Assembly (NCBI GenBank): GCA_041476565.1
Contig: JBGOTQ010000102.1
Location: 1 to 21,280 of the forward strand
Length of the DNA stretch: 21,280 bases
Source: DATKMG01 sp041476565
GTDB taxonomy: Bacteria; Acidobacteriota; Terriglobia; Versatilivoradales; Versatilivoraceae
Direction of reading: 5' to 3'
How positions within the stretch are numbered: position 1 is the first letter of the stretch; every line of letters starts with the position of its first letter. Both the position numbers and the translations under genes were made by a program. The notes beneath the pieces were generated by a model, which was not told the origin of the DNA, searched no databases, and saw only the letters and a list, made by a program, of their open reading frames with translations. Below are positions 6,391 through 14,043 of this stretch, in pieces.

Positions 6391-7584
6391 ATGACCAAGA
6401 AAAGCTCCACCTCGAATCGTCGCAAATTCCTAAAATCATCCATCGCAAGCACTGGGGTACTGGTTCTCAAACACAACACAGTGTTCGGAACGGAGGCCAA
6501 CTCTGCCCTGGAGGTCGGAATCCTTGGGTGCGGAGGCCGGGGAAACTACATTGGGGAATTTTTCGTTCAACACGCCGGGGCCAAAGTCGTGGCTTTGCAG
6601 GATCCTTTTCGCGACAGGTTAGAGGCTGCTCAGAAGGCGTTCAAGGTTGACCCCTCGCGCCTATACGCCGGCTTGGGTTCTTACAGAGACCTGATTAACT
6701 CAAAGCTGGATGCGGTGATTATCGAAAGCCCTCCCTATTATCATTCAGAACAGGCAGCAGCCTCAGTGGCCGCCAACAAACATGTGTACTTGGCGAAGCC
6801 AGTGGCCGTGGATGTCCCGGGGTGTCAGAGCATCCTGTCCAGTGCTGAAAAGGCGAAAGGTCGACTCAGTTTTCTCGTGGACTTTCAAACCCGCTCCCAG
6901 CCGGTCTTTCAGGAAGCGGCAAAACGGGTCCAGGAAGGGGCTATTGGTGTCCCGGTTTTGGGGCATGTGTTCTATCACGCGGGAAGGCTCAATCCCAAAG
7001 AGCGTCCTGGTATGTCCTTGGCGGAAGCCAGACTGCGGAATTGGGTGTTCGACAAGGTGCTCTCCGGAGACATCATCGTCGAGCAGAATGTTCATGTATT
7101 GGATGTTGCCAACTGGTATTTGCAGTCCCATCCGCTCAAGGCCACCGGCACGGGCGGACGGAAGGCCCGCGTGGATGTGGGTGACTGCTGGGATCACTTC
7201 CTGGTGGAGTACTGGTACCCGAATGGTGTGAAGGTGGATTTCAGCTCCGCTCAATTCACCAAAGGCTTCAATGACCTCTGCACCCGAGTCTATGGAACCC
7301 TTGGGACAGTCGACTCCCATTATGGTGGAGCGATCAATATCAATGGGGACAACCCGTGGAAGGGCTCGGAAAAGGATGATACCTTTCGACAAGGCGCCAT
7401 TACCAACGTGAAGGCGTTTGCTGAGAGCATCCGGACTGGCAAGTTCCTGAACAATGCAGCGCCCAGCGTGGAGAGCACTCTGACCGCAATTCTGGGCAGG
7501 ATAGCTGCCTACCGCGAGGGAACTGTGACTTGGGAAGAGATGATGCAGGCCAACGAAAAACTGGAAGCGCATCTGAGTCTGTAA
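6391..7584 (+). CDS. Tat-exported Gfo/Idh/MocA family oxidoreductase
   Basis: A 397-residue NAD(P)-dependent oxidoreductase-like protein. The ATG at 6391 has GAGGAG seven bases upstream and gives a Tat signal with SNRRKFLKSSIAS (Arg10-Arg11). The Rossmann motif is VGILGCGGRGNYI at about 42-54. The usual EKP triad appears as HVYLAKPVAV (Ala135-Lys136-Pro137), keeping the catalytic lysine but changing the Glu. The C-terminal domain carries EQNVHVLDVANWYL with His235 as the likely catalytic residue. Family members oxidise or reduce sugars, inositols and related alcohols, and exported ones usually carry a tightly bound cofactor. The substrate is unknown. The gene is bracketed by REPIN-like pairs on both sides. 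It may work with the isomerase-like protein encoded upstream, because both are Tat-exported sugar enzymes. Confidence 0.87.
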   Translation: MTKKSSTSNRRKFLKSSIASTGVLVLKHNTVFGTEANSALEVGILGCGGRGNYIGEFFVQHAGAKVVALQDPFRDRLEAAQKAFKVDPSRLYAGLGSYRDLINSKLDAVIIESPPYYHSEQAAASVAANKHVYLAKPVAVDVPGCQSILSSAEKAKGRLSFLVDFQTRSQPVFQEAAKRVQEGAIGVPVLGHVFYHAGRLNPKERPGMSLAEARLRNWVFDKVLSGDIIVEQNVHVLDVANWYLQSHPLKATGTGGRKARVDVGDCWDHFLVEYWYPNGVKVDFSSAQFTKGFNDLCTRVYGTLGTVDSHYGGAININGDNPWKGSEKDDTFRQGAITNVKAFAESIRTGKFLNNAAPSVESTLTAILGRIAAYREGTVTWEEMMQANEKLEAHLSL

Positions 7585-7592
7585 CTCCGCTC

Positions 7593-7669
7593 GGTAGGGA
7601 CGCGCTGCTCCGCGTCCCCTTAGGGTCGGAATTAATCAAGAGGGACGCGCGGCAGCGCGTCCCTACCGC
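7593..7669. repeat. REPIN-like pair of palindromic units (copy 2)
   Basis: The first unit, GGTAGGGACGCG-CTGCT-CCGCGTCCCC, lies at 7593-7619. The second unit, in reverse orientation, lies at 7640-7669 (minus strand GCGGTAGGGACGCG then CTGCCGCGCGTCCC). The two are near copies of each other and of the pair at 6180-6247. The order of unit types here is the reverse complement of that pair, so the two pairs form a large inverted repeat around the oxidoreductase gene. Confidence 0.65.
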
Positions 7670-7792
7670 TTAGGGTTATACTCCACCAACTCTTATTCTC
7701 TGATCGGGCGCGGAGAAACGCCCCTCAGGCGTTTCATGTGCTCCAGCCGGCCCTGGACTGCTTTCCCATGGCCTTTCAAGAGACCACAAATG

Positions 7793-7827
7793 CCCACGGT
7801 TACTGCCAAAAGCGCAGTAACCGTGGC
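7793..7827. repeat. CCACG...CGTGG hairpin with AAAAGC loop
   Basis: CCACGGTTACTGC (7794-7806) pairs with GCAGTAACCGTGG (7814-7826) around a 7-base loop containing AAAAGC. There is no T run, so a terminator is unlikely even though it lies between converging genes. It shares its ends, flanks (GCC... and ...GGC) and loop with a hairpin at 14012-14043 whose stem sequence is different. The remainder of 7670-7855 shows nothing else. Confidence 0.6.
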
Positions 7828-7855
7828 GACCATAACTCCCATTCTTGTACAAGAC

Positions 7856-9415
7856 TCACGGATTCATGGGTTCTGCAACAAAGAACGAACTGGCCGTTCC
7901 TTTCTTCCCCGAGTCGGTGGTCAACTCAGCGTAGACCTTCGAGATGGCCACAATCGGTTTGGGGGTCTGCTCGATTGACCGCAGTTCTATGGGCCCGAAG
8001 GTCCCGGTGATTCCCAGGAAGGCATGGATGTCCTCGGAACTGAAGGAGCCATAAGGCGCCAGGGTCACCGTCTTCGTAGTCTGAACCTCGCCATTGGTGT
8101 TACGCATTTTGATCTCAACCTGGTTGTTGACTTCGCTTTCGTTGATGAGGGTCAGGGTCGTCTTGAACAAGCCAGTCGACGTGGAAGTCGGCAGCAGCAA
8201 ATGGGTGGACTGGCTTCGACCACTCTGAATGACTGAAGAATCCTGCGTAGAATTGTCGATCGGGGTGGCAAAGGCCGTAATCGAATCGTCCACGGAGGGT
8301 TCCAGGATCAGGTACCCTTCTTTGTTCGACACGATTGAATCATCCAATAGAGTCCTGACGATGTTGCTGACCTGGTTGAGGCCGCCGCCCGGGACGGTGT
8401 AGGCTTTGGTGGCCAGAATAATGCCACTCAGATCTGCCAGGTGGACGGTCACATTCACCGAGCTGGAGGTGAGATTGCTCATGCCCAGGTTCGTTCGGAA
8501 GTTATCCGTGTCGATTACGTAAGGGACGATGAGGGCTTTAGCTGACGGATTGGCTGTAGAGCCCTGCAGGTAGGTGAATCCACCCGGCAGGGTTGCGCTC
8601 TTTCCCCCGGAACTGCAGACCACATCTACGGGTCCCACATTGGCTGCGGCAGGAGTGACGCCGTAAATGTAGGAATCACCCGACACCACGATGTTGGTAG
8701 CGGCTGCTCCGCCAATTGTGACTGTTGCTCCAGCCGAGAAGTCTTTCCCCCAAATGACGAACGGAGTTCCGCCGGTGACCGGACCGGAATTGGGAGTGAA
8801 GGTGGTGATCCTGGGCTCATTCTGCCCGCCGCCTCCCCCCCCGCTCCCTGGACCGTTAATGCTCTCTTCCTTTGTATAGATAAAGTCACCAGTGTTGGTT
8901 CCGTTGTTGTTTGCGGCGTTACCAGCAACGCTGAAAAAGACTTCTCCCACATTCGTGTCTGGGGCCTTCCAGGTGAAATTGAAGTCCACCGGACCATTTG
9001 CCGTCCCGGCACGGGTGCCGACGGACGTATGCTCGATGAACTGAACTCCACCGTCCGTAATAATTTGAGTAAATCCGTCAGGTCCGATTTGCAGGGTCCC
9101 GGTTTGCGTTCCATCATCTTTACGGGTGGCCAGTTCAAAGCCCCAACGGCTCTGCCCGGTTTGCTGCAGGGTGACTTTAACGTTGTAAGTTTGTCCAGGA
9201 ACGTAGGTTTCCGGGACTCCCGTCAAGTCCAGCTTACCAGTCCCGGAATTGGCTGTTCCGCCATGACACTGGGTACAACTGTTTTCACCAAATCGGGTCG
9301 AACCCGTCTTCCGGGGAAGAGGCCCTCCCGAGAAAGCCAGCATTATTGGAACAACGGCAAAAATAAAACCACTACAAATCACGCTGAGTCGAACCAAACT
9401 TTTTTGATGTTTCAT
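7856..9415 (-). CDS. Secreted protein with CxxCH motif, Reeler-like domain and IPT/TIG domain
   Basis: A 519-residue secreted protein. The start at 9415 is chosen because AGGAAAGGA precedes the ATG, and a signal peptide follows (LSVICSGFIFAVVPIMLAFS). The domains in order are as follows. First, a CxxCH motif (SCTQCHGG, Cys47/Cys50/His51) directly before a beta-rich region of about 60-185, which resembles the Reeler or choice-of-anchor V type domains that often begin this way. Then a Gly-rich linker (GSGGGGGG). Then an IPT/TIG immunoglobulin-like domain of about 202-282 (ITTFTPNSGPVTGGTPFVIWG). Then a C-terminal beta-rich region of about 220 residues that I do not recognise. CxxCH could bind one haem c, or could be a family landmark without haem. 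A cell-surface or extracellular role is likely. It stands alone, with no cytochrome genes nearby. Confidence 0.72.
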   Translation of the reverse strand: MKHQKSLVRLSVICSGFIFAVVPIMLAFSGGPLPRKTGSTRFGENSCTQCHGGTANSGTGKLDLTGVPETYVPGQTYNVKVTLQQTGQSRWGFELATRKDDGTQTGTLQIGPDGFTQIITDGGVQFIEHTSVGTRAGTANGPVDFNFTWKAPDTNVGEVFFSVAGNAANNNGTNTGDFIYTKEESINGPGSGGGGGGQNEPRITTFTPNSGPVTGGTPFVIWGKDFSAGATVTIGGAAATNIVVSGDSYIYGVTPAAANVGPVDVVCSSGGKSATLPGGFTYLQGSTANPSAKALIVPYVIDTDNFRTNLGMSNLTSSSVNVTVHLADLSGIILATKAYTVPGGGLNQVSNIVRTLLDDSIVSNKEGYLILEPSVDDSITAFATPIDNSTQDSSVIQSGRSQSTHLLLPTSTSTGLFKTTLTLINESEVNNQVEIKMRNTNGEVQTTKTVTLAPYGSFSSEDIHAFLGITGTFGPIELRSIEQTPKPIVAISKVYAELTTDSGKKGTASSFFVAEPMNP

Positions 9416-9867
9416 TGATCCTTTCCTTTTCAATTGAGAGCGATCGTCAAGATCAGCAGATTGCAGGGTATTGTGGTGCTGCCTGCTCAGCAGACTTCAA
9501 GTATTCAGTCTTCGAACCGAGACTAACATGAGCCATATTCTCGGGAGTGCTGCCACTCGGCTAACAGTCTGGAACGCTTCGCGAAGGGTTTGGAATCGAG
9601 GTTGAGTGCAATCATTTCGAAGAGGGGTGGCATCGGCACCGAGGCGCCAGGTGATCCTTCTGCCATTTGCTGAAGATTTCCGGTGTGGAAAACTATGGAA
9701 GAGAGAAATTGACTATCCTTCATCGGCGGCCTTAGACTCATACACTCAATGAGCCCCCGTCACTCCTGTTGTTTGATTGACAGTCCTGTGAGGGAGACCT
9801 TTCGGCCGATTTATGTTTTGGTTGAGAGAACTAATCCAATAAAGAATTTGGGAGGAAGGCGAAATCG
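9416..9867. other. Gene-free spacer before glgX
   Basis: About 450 bases with no gene that I can support. A 72-codon frame on the minus strand (9523-9741) lacks recognisable features. TTGACA occurs at 9777-9782 but has no matching -10 at 16-18 bases. The last part carries the ribosome site of the next gene (GGGAGGAAGG, 9850-9859). No strong hairpin was seen. Confidence 0.6.
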
Positions 9868-12009
9868 ATGAACGGACGACTCTTTCCCCACTCGAACCGG
9901 ATAATCCGCGAGGGCAAAAATTATCCCTTGGGAGCCAGCTTGACGCCTGAGGGAGTGAACTTTGCGTTGTATTCCCAGTTTGCACGGCAGGTTTTCCTGC
10001 TGCTCTTCGATTCCCCCGACGGTGCCCCCACCGACGTTATTGAACTCAAGGAGCGGACCAAATTTATCTGGCATGGCTTGGTCCAGGGGATCAAGGCTGG
10101 ACAGTTGTACGCCTACAAGGTCTCGGGCGATTACAATCCTGCCAGTGGATTGCGTTTCAACGAAAACAAGCTACTCCTGGATCCTTATGCCAAGGCGCTC
10201 ACCGGAAAATGCCGCAATGTGGACAACCTGCTTCTGGCCTATGATCCTCTTTCTCCATCGAAAGAGTTAGTTCCGGACACGCGAGATAACACCTGGGTCA
10301 TGCCCAAGTGCATTGTGGTTGATGACTGGTTCGACTGGCGGGAAGAGGAGTTTGTCAATCTCCCGTTAGAAGAATTGATCATTTACGAAGTCCATGTTAA
10401 AGGGTTCACGGCCCATCCTTCCTCGGGTGTCAGTCAACCAGGGACATACTTAGGCTTTATCGAAAAGATCCCTTACCTGAAAGACCTCGGCATCAATGCC
10501 GTTGAGTTCCTACCAGTCCATGAGTTTTACGTCGACGATTTCCTGCTCAACCGGGGATTGACCAATTACTGGGGGTACAACACCATTGGCTTTTTTGCTC
10601 CCGAATCGTCTTACTGCACCCGCCGTCTTCCGGGTTGTCAGGTCAACGAATTCAAGACTCTGGTTCGCGAACTTCACCGCGCCGGCATTGCAGTCATTCT
10701 GGATGTTGTCTACAACCACACGGGCGAAGGCAACGAGCTCGGCCCCACCCTGAACTTAAAAGGGATTGATAATCTCAGTTACTATACGTTGACTGGTCCA
10801 CCTGGAGAAGACGCCCGCTATTACATGAACTTCACCGGGTGCGGGAACAGCGTCGATCTGGCGAAACCTCCTGCTCTCCGCCTGGTGATGGATTCATTGC
10901 GGTACTGGGCGGAAGTGATGCACGTCGATGGATTCCGCTTCGACCTGGCGTCGGTGCTGGGCCGCAGCGGAGACGAGATGAGATTTCGTCGATCCTCTTC
11001 CTTTTTTGACGCCGTTTCACAAGACCCGGTGCTCAATCAGGCCGTCCTGATAGCCGAGCCCTGGGATTTGGGAACCTATGAAGTGGGAAACTTTCCTGTA
11101 GATTGGTCGGAATGGAACGGGCGCTTTCGGGACACGGTTCGAAAGTTTGGCAAAGGGGATCGCGGGCAGATTGCGGATATCGGATGGCGACTGGCAGGTT
11201 CTGCAGATTTGTACGGAGAGGATGGGCGTTCCGCCTACAACAGCATCAACTTTGTTACCTGCCATGACGGATTCACACTGAACGACCTGGTTTCCTACGA
11301 TTTCAAGCAAAATGAGTCTAATGGGGAGAACAACCAGGATGGGGCGAATGAGAATAATTCCTGGAATTGCGGGGTCGAAGGCCCTTCTTCGGATCCTGGA
11401 GTGATCCAGCTTAGAAAACAGTTGATCAAAAACTTCGCTTGTTACCTCCTCTTCGCATGCGGCACACCCATGATGTTGGGAGGCGATGAATTCATGAGGA
11501 CACAGCGAGGGAATAATAATGCCTATTGTCAGGACAATGAAATCAGCTGGTTCAACTGGAGCGATCTTGAGAAGAACGCAGACGTTTTGGAATTTTTCAA
11601 AAAGACAATCCAGTTCACCAAGGAGTATTCGGTTTTGCAGAGGCGGCGCTTCCCCCTGGGGGTGGACTTGAATGCCAACGGCATTCCGGACCTGGAGTGG
11701 TTTGGGTTCAATCTGGACACTCCGGACTGGCACGATCCGGAACTCAGGACACTCTGCTACCAACTGGACGGGAGCGAGGTGGCATCGGACAAAGGGGATT
11801 ACCTGCTATTCCTGATCTACAATGCAGACTTCCAGGTGCATTCCGTCATGCTGCCGAAGCCTCCCAAACCGATCCGATGGTTTCGTGTGGTTGATACCAG
11901 CCTTCCCGGCGGCGAGGATTTCCTCGAAAGCGGCCGCGAAATTCTCATTGATCCGCCGGATTACTACCTGGCTAGTCCCAGAAGCACTGTCGTTCTCATG
12001 TGTAAATGA
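9868..12009 (+). CDS. glgX: Glycogen debranching enzyme GlgX (isoamylase type)
   Basis: A 713-residue GH13 enzyme that hydrolyses alpha-1,6 branch linkages in glycogen or limit dextrins in the cytoplasm. Its length is normal for the family. The N-terminal CBM48-like domain opens with GKNYPLGASLTPEGVNFALYS. The catalytic barrel shows DVVYNHTGEGNE (279-290), DGFRFDLA with nucleophile Asp359, AEPWD with acid/base Glu397, and FVTCHDGFTLNDLVSYDFKQN with Asp467 as the transition-state residue. GGDEFMRTQRGNNNAYCQDN (538-557) is typical of GlgX/TreX. The start has GGGAGG upstream and no better alternative. No other glycogen gene (glgA, glgB, glgC, glgP) lies in the window, which is unusual since they often cluster. 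The next gene starts 81 bases downstream on the same strand. Confidence 0.95.
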   Translation: MNGRLFPHSNRIIREGKNYPLGASLTPEGVNFALYSQFARQVFLLLFDSPDGAPTDVIELKERTKFIWHGLVQGIKAGQLYAYKVSGDYNPASGLRFNENKLLLDPYAKALTGKCRNVDNLLLAYDPLSPSKELVPDTRDNTWVMPKCIVVDDWFDWREEEFVNLPLEELIIYEVHVKGFTAHPSSGVSQPGTYLGFIEKIPYLKDLGINAVEFLPVHEFYVDDFLLNRGLTNYWGYNTIGFFAPESSYCTRRLPGCQVNEFKTLVRELHRAGIAVILDVVYNHTGEGNELGPTLNLKGIDNLSYYTLTGPPGEDARYYMNFTGCGNSVDLAKPPALRLVMDSLRYWAEVMHVDGFRFDLASVLGRSGDEMRFRRSSSFFDAVSQDPVLNQAVLIAEPWDLGTYEVGNFPVDWSEWNGRFRDTVRKFGKGDRGQIADIGWRLAGSADLYGEDGRSAYNSINFVTCHDGFTLNDLVSYDFKQNESNGENNQDGANENNSWNCGVEGPSSDPGVIQLRKQLIKNFACYLLFACGTPMMLGGDEFMRTQRGNNNAYCQDNEISWFNWSDLEKNADVLEFFKKTIQFTKEYSVLQRRRFPLGVDLNANGIPDLEWFGFNLDTPDWHDPELRTLCYQLDGSEVASDKGDYLLFLIYNADFQVHSVMLPKPPKPIRWFRVVDTSLPGGEDFLESGREILIDPPDYYLASPRSTVVLMCK

Positions 12010-12090
12010 AGTTTCTCTTTGCAGATGAATTCTCACGACTGGATCGTGACTGTTCCAGCCAATCCTCAACCTGGTGAGGTTTACGTTCCA

Positions 12091-12747
12091 ATGAATAGAC
12101 GACGTTTGCTTTTTGGTTGTGTGGTGGTCCTGCTGCTGTCGGCCTTTGATGCTCTTGCCCAGGCCGGGGAGCCACGATCGGTCACTCTGCCGAAACCTCA
12201 AACGGATCGGGGTATGCCCGTGATGAAAGCTCTGAAGCTGCGTCGATCCACACGGGAATTCAGCAAAGAAAAGTTGCCGGATCAGGTGCTCTCCAATTTG
12301 CTCTGGGCTGCCTTTGGGATTAACCGGCCAGAAACGGAAGGGCGAACGGCCCCTTCGGCTCATAACGGGCAGGAGATCGATGTCTACGTGATTGTCGAAG
12401 GAGGGTTGTTTCGTTATGAGGCAAAGGGCCATCTTCTCCAATTGGTCAAAGCTGAAGATCTTCGTACCCAGGCTGGCACTCAGACGTTTGTCAAGGATGC
12501 TCCAGTCAACCTCATCTACGTAGCCGATATGAGCAAGATGGGGCAAGACAAGCAGGATGAAAAAGAGATCTACGCTGCCGCTGATACGGGTTTCATCGCA
12601 GAAAATGTGTATTTGTATTGTGCATCAGAGGGACTTGCCACAGTGGTACGTGCCTCAGTAGACAAACCGGTATTGTCCAAGGCCATGCAGTTACGCCCTG
12701 AGCAGAACATCGTTCTTGCACAGAGCGTGGGCTACCCAAAGAAATAA
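12091..12747 (+). CDS. Secreted SagB-like nitroreductase family protein
   Basis: A 218-residue protein of the FMN-dependent nitroreductase fold. The ATG at 12091 is chosen because it gives a signal sequence, MNRRRLLFGCVVVLLLSAFDALA, and has GGTGAGG about 13 bases upstream. The frame is open further left, to 12019. The family motif KLRRSTREFSKEKLPDQVLSNLLWAAFG (50-76) holds the arginines and serine that grip the FMN phosphate. PSAHNGQEIDVYVI follows, and the second half has YAAADTGFIAENVYLYCASEGLATVV, the helix bordering the flavin. SagB and thiazoline-oxidase relatives share this form, but no peptide-natural-product genes lie nearby, so a generic exported oxidoreductase is more likely. Sec export of a flavin protein is unusual. 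It may be co-transcribed with glgX. Confidence 0.82.
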   Translation: MNRRRLLFGCVVVLLLSAFDALAQAGEPRSVTLPKPQTDRGMPVMKALKLRRSTREFSKEKLPDQVLSNLLWAAFGINRPETEGRTAPSAHNGQEIDVYVIVEGGLFRYEAKGHLLQLVKAEDLRTQAGTQTFVKDAPVNLIYVADMSKMGQDKQDEKEIYAAADTGFIAENVYLYCASEGLATVVRASVDKPVLSKAMQLRPEQNIVLAQSVGYPKK

Positions 12748-12780
12748 GATAGCTCTCCTGACCTTGGTGGTTCCCCTGAC

Positions 12781-12975
12781 ATTTTTCAGTTCACCACCGC
12801 AGATGAAAATGGCCATGGCCTTTCAGGCCATTTTCATAAAAGTGATGCATGACCTTTTCAAGTTCACCACCACCGATGAGAATTCTGGAGGGCCGAGCTC
12901 TGCGAGGCCATTTACCTCCTGCCCATTCGCCGGCCTCACGGAGTTCGGTCCTCCCAAACTCGCATTTTCATAACG
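12781..12975. repeat. Dispersed repeat family, copy A (upstream of msrA)
   Basis: The spacer 12748-13043 is filled by a repeat. ATGAAAATGGCC (12803-12814) and GGCCATTTTCAT (12826-12837) form a perfect 12-base stem with an 11-base loop. The stretch 12821-12883 matches 13883-13945 at about 55 of 63 bases by eye, without gaps. CAGTTCACCACCGCAGATGA (12787-12806) is a further partial copy of the same motif. The outer edge AAACTCGCATTTTCATAA (12957-12974) recurs, with changes, at 13804-13821 and 14049-14066. On the minus strand the core reads through without stops and contains GGGELEKVM. Confidence 0.65.
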
Positions 12976-13043
12976 CTCGACTACGTCTGGTCTCTACTTG
13001 TGGCGCAATGGATTGCAGCGGGAAGTACGTTATAGTTTAGTGT

Positions 13044-13721
13044 ATGAGAACCAATACTGAGAAATCGATTGACATCCTCTTCGCAGGGATGGCCGTTGTA
13101 TTGCTGGGAATTGCTCTTGTCATACCACTACTCGCCCGGGAGAAACCTATGAATCAAGTCCAGTCTCAACCCATGCTCCCCCCTGCCGGCAAGGAGATCG
13201 CTACTTTGGCCGGTGGCTGTTTCTGGTGTTTAGAAGCAGTCTTCGACGAATTGAAAGGCGTGGAACAGGTGGTGTCTGGCTATTCGGGAGGCAAACGCCC
13301 CAACCCTACCTATGAGCAGGTTTGCTCCGGTGCCACCGGCCATGCTGAGGTGGTTCAGATTACTTTCGATCCTCAGCTGATCTCCTTCAAAGAGCTTCTG
13401 CAGGTGTTTTTCACTATCCACGACCCGACAACATTGAACTGCCAGGGCGCCGACATCGGAACCCAATATCGTTCCGCGATTTTCTACCGCACACCTGAAC
13501 AAAAGGTGATTGCCGAACAGGTGATTACCGAACTGACGGCTGCTCATCTCTGGCACTCCCCCATTGTGACAGAGGTCACGCCTTTTCAGGCTTTTTACCA
13601 GGCGGAGAACTATCACCAGCAATATTACGAGAACAATCCCAACCAGCTCTACTGCAGGGCAGTGATCGCTCCTAAAGTGGTGAAGTTCCGAAAAGAGTAC
13701 TTGGCAAAACTGAAGAAATAA
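13044..13721 (+). CDS. msrA: Peptide methionine sulfoxide reductase MsrA, membrane-anchored or exported
   Basis: A 225-residue enzyme that reduces methionine-S-sulfoxide in proteins. The catalytic motif GCFWCLEAVF has Cys59 as the nucleophile, with Glu64 nearby. HDPTTLNCQGADIGTQYRS (126-144) and AENYHQQYYENNP (187-199) are family signatures, and Cys204 in LYCRAVIAPKV is the usual resolving cysteine. The N-terminus carries a hydrophobic segment (ILFAGMAVVLLGIALVIPLL, 11-30), so the protein is probably anchored in or exported across the inner membrane and repairs envelope proteins. No ribosome site precedes the first ATG. A second in-frame ATG at 13149, after GGGAG, would give a soluble form. 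The gene is bordered on both sides by copies of one repeat family. No msrB lies next to it. Confidence 0.93.
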   Translation: MRTNTEKSIDILFAGMAVVLLGIALVIPLLAREKPMNQVQSQPMLPPAGKEIATLAGGCFWCLEAVFDELKGVEQVVSGYSGGKRPNPTYEQVCSGATGHAEVVQITFDPQLISFKELLQVFFTIHDPTTLNCQGADIGTQYRSAIFYRTPEQKVIAEQVITELTAAHLWHSPIVTEVTPFQAFYQAENYHQQYYENNPNQLYCRAVIAPKVVKFRKEYLAKLKK

Positions 13722-13956
13722 GACCGAGACCCCGTTTTGAGGCGACCACAACATCTGATCGTAGCCAGGGATCAAACCTCATCCATACGCGACGGCCACC
13801 TTCAAAACCGCATTTTCATAAAAGGGCCCCAAGCCCACGAAGTGGGCGAAGGAGAGTAGTCCAGGGCTATTTTCTTATGGCCCTTCAGGCCATTTTCATG
13901 AAAGTACGCCATGACCTTTTCAAGTTCACCACCGCCGATGAAAATGGCAGGGGTAG

Positions 13957-13989
13957 CCACGATGAATTCGTACTCTGAATTCATCGTGG
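13957..13989. repeat. CCACG...CGTGG hairpin within repeat copy B
   Basis: CCACGATGAATTC (13957-13969) and GAATTCATCGTGG (13977-13989) form a perfect 13-base stem with a GTACTCT loop. It has the same terminal CCACG/CGTGG as the hairpins at 7793-7827 and 14012-14043 but a different inner stem. Confidence 0.6.
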
Positions 13990-14011
13990 GCTTCTCATAT
14001 GAGGTCAAAAG

Positions 14012-14043
14012 CCCACGACAAACCAAAAGCGGTTTGTCGTGGC
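14012..14043. repeat. CCACG...CGTGG hairpin with AAAAGC loop within repeat copy B
   Basis: CCACGACAAACC (14013-14024), loop AAAAGC (14025-14030) and GGTTTGTCGTGG (14031-14042) form a perfect 12-base stem. The loop and ends equal those of the hairpin at 7793-7827, while the inner stem differs. Confidence 0.6.

Noticed and set aside
6763..7572. A 269-codon minus-strand frame opposite the oxidoreductase gene
   Set aside because: It is antisense to a gene with clear family motifs and shows no motif of its own.
7793..7827. Bidirectional terminator between converging genes
   Set aside because: The stem is strong but has no T run on either side, and it matches a repeat hairpin elsewhere. It is called a repeat.
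9523..9741. A 72-codon minus-strand frame in the spacer before glgX
   Set aside because: No ribosome site, signal, domain or operon partner supports it. It remains possible but unsupported.
9777..9805. A TTGACA promoter for glgX
   Set aside because: The -35 is perfect, but the expected -10 position reads TTTCGG, so no promoter is claimed.
11017..11763. A 248-codon minus-strand frame opposite glgX
   Set aside because: It is an antisense shadow of a highly conserved GH13 gene with no independent support.
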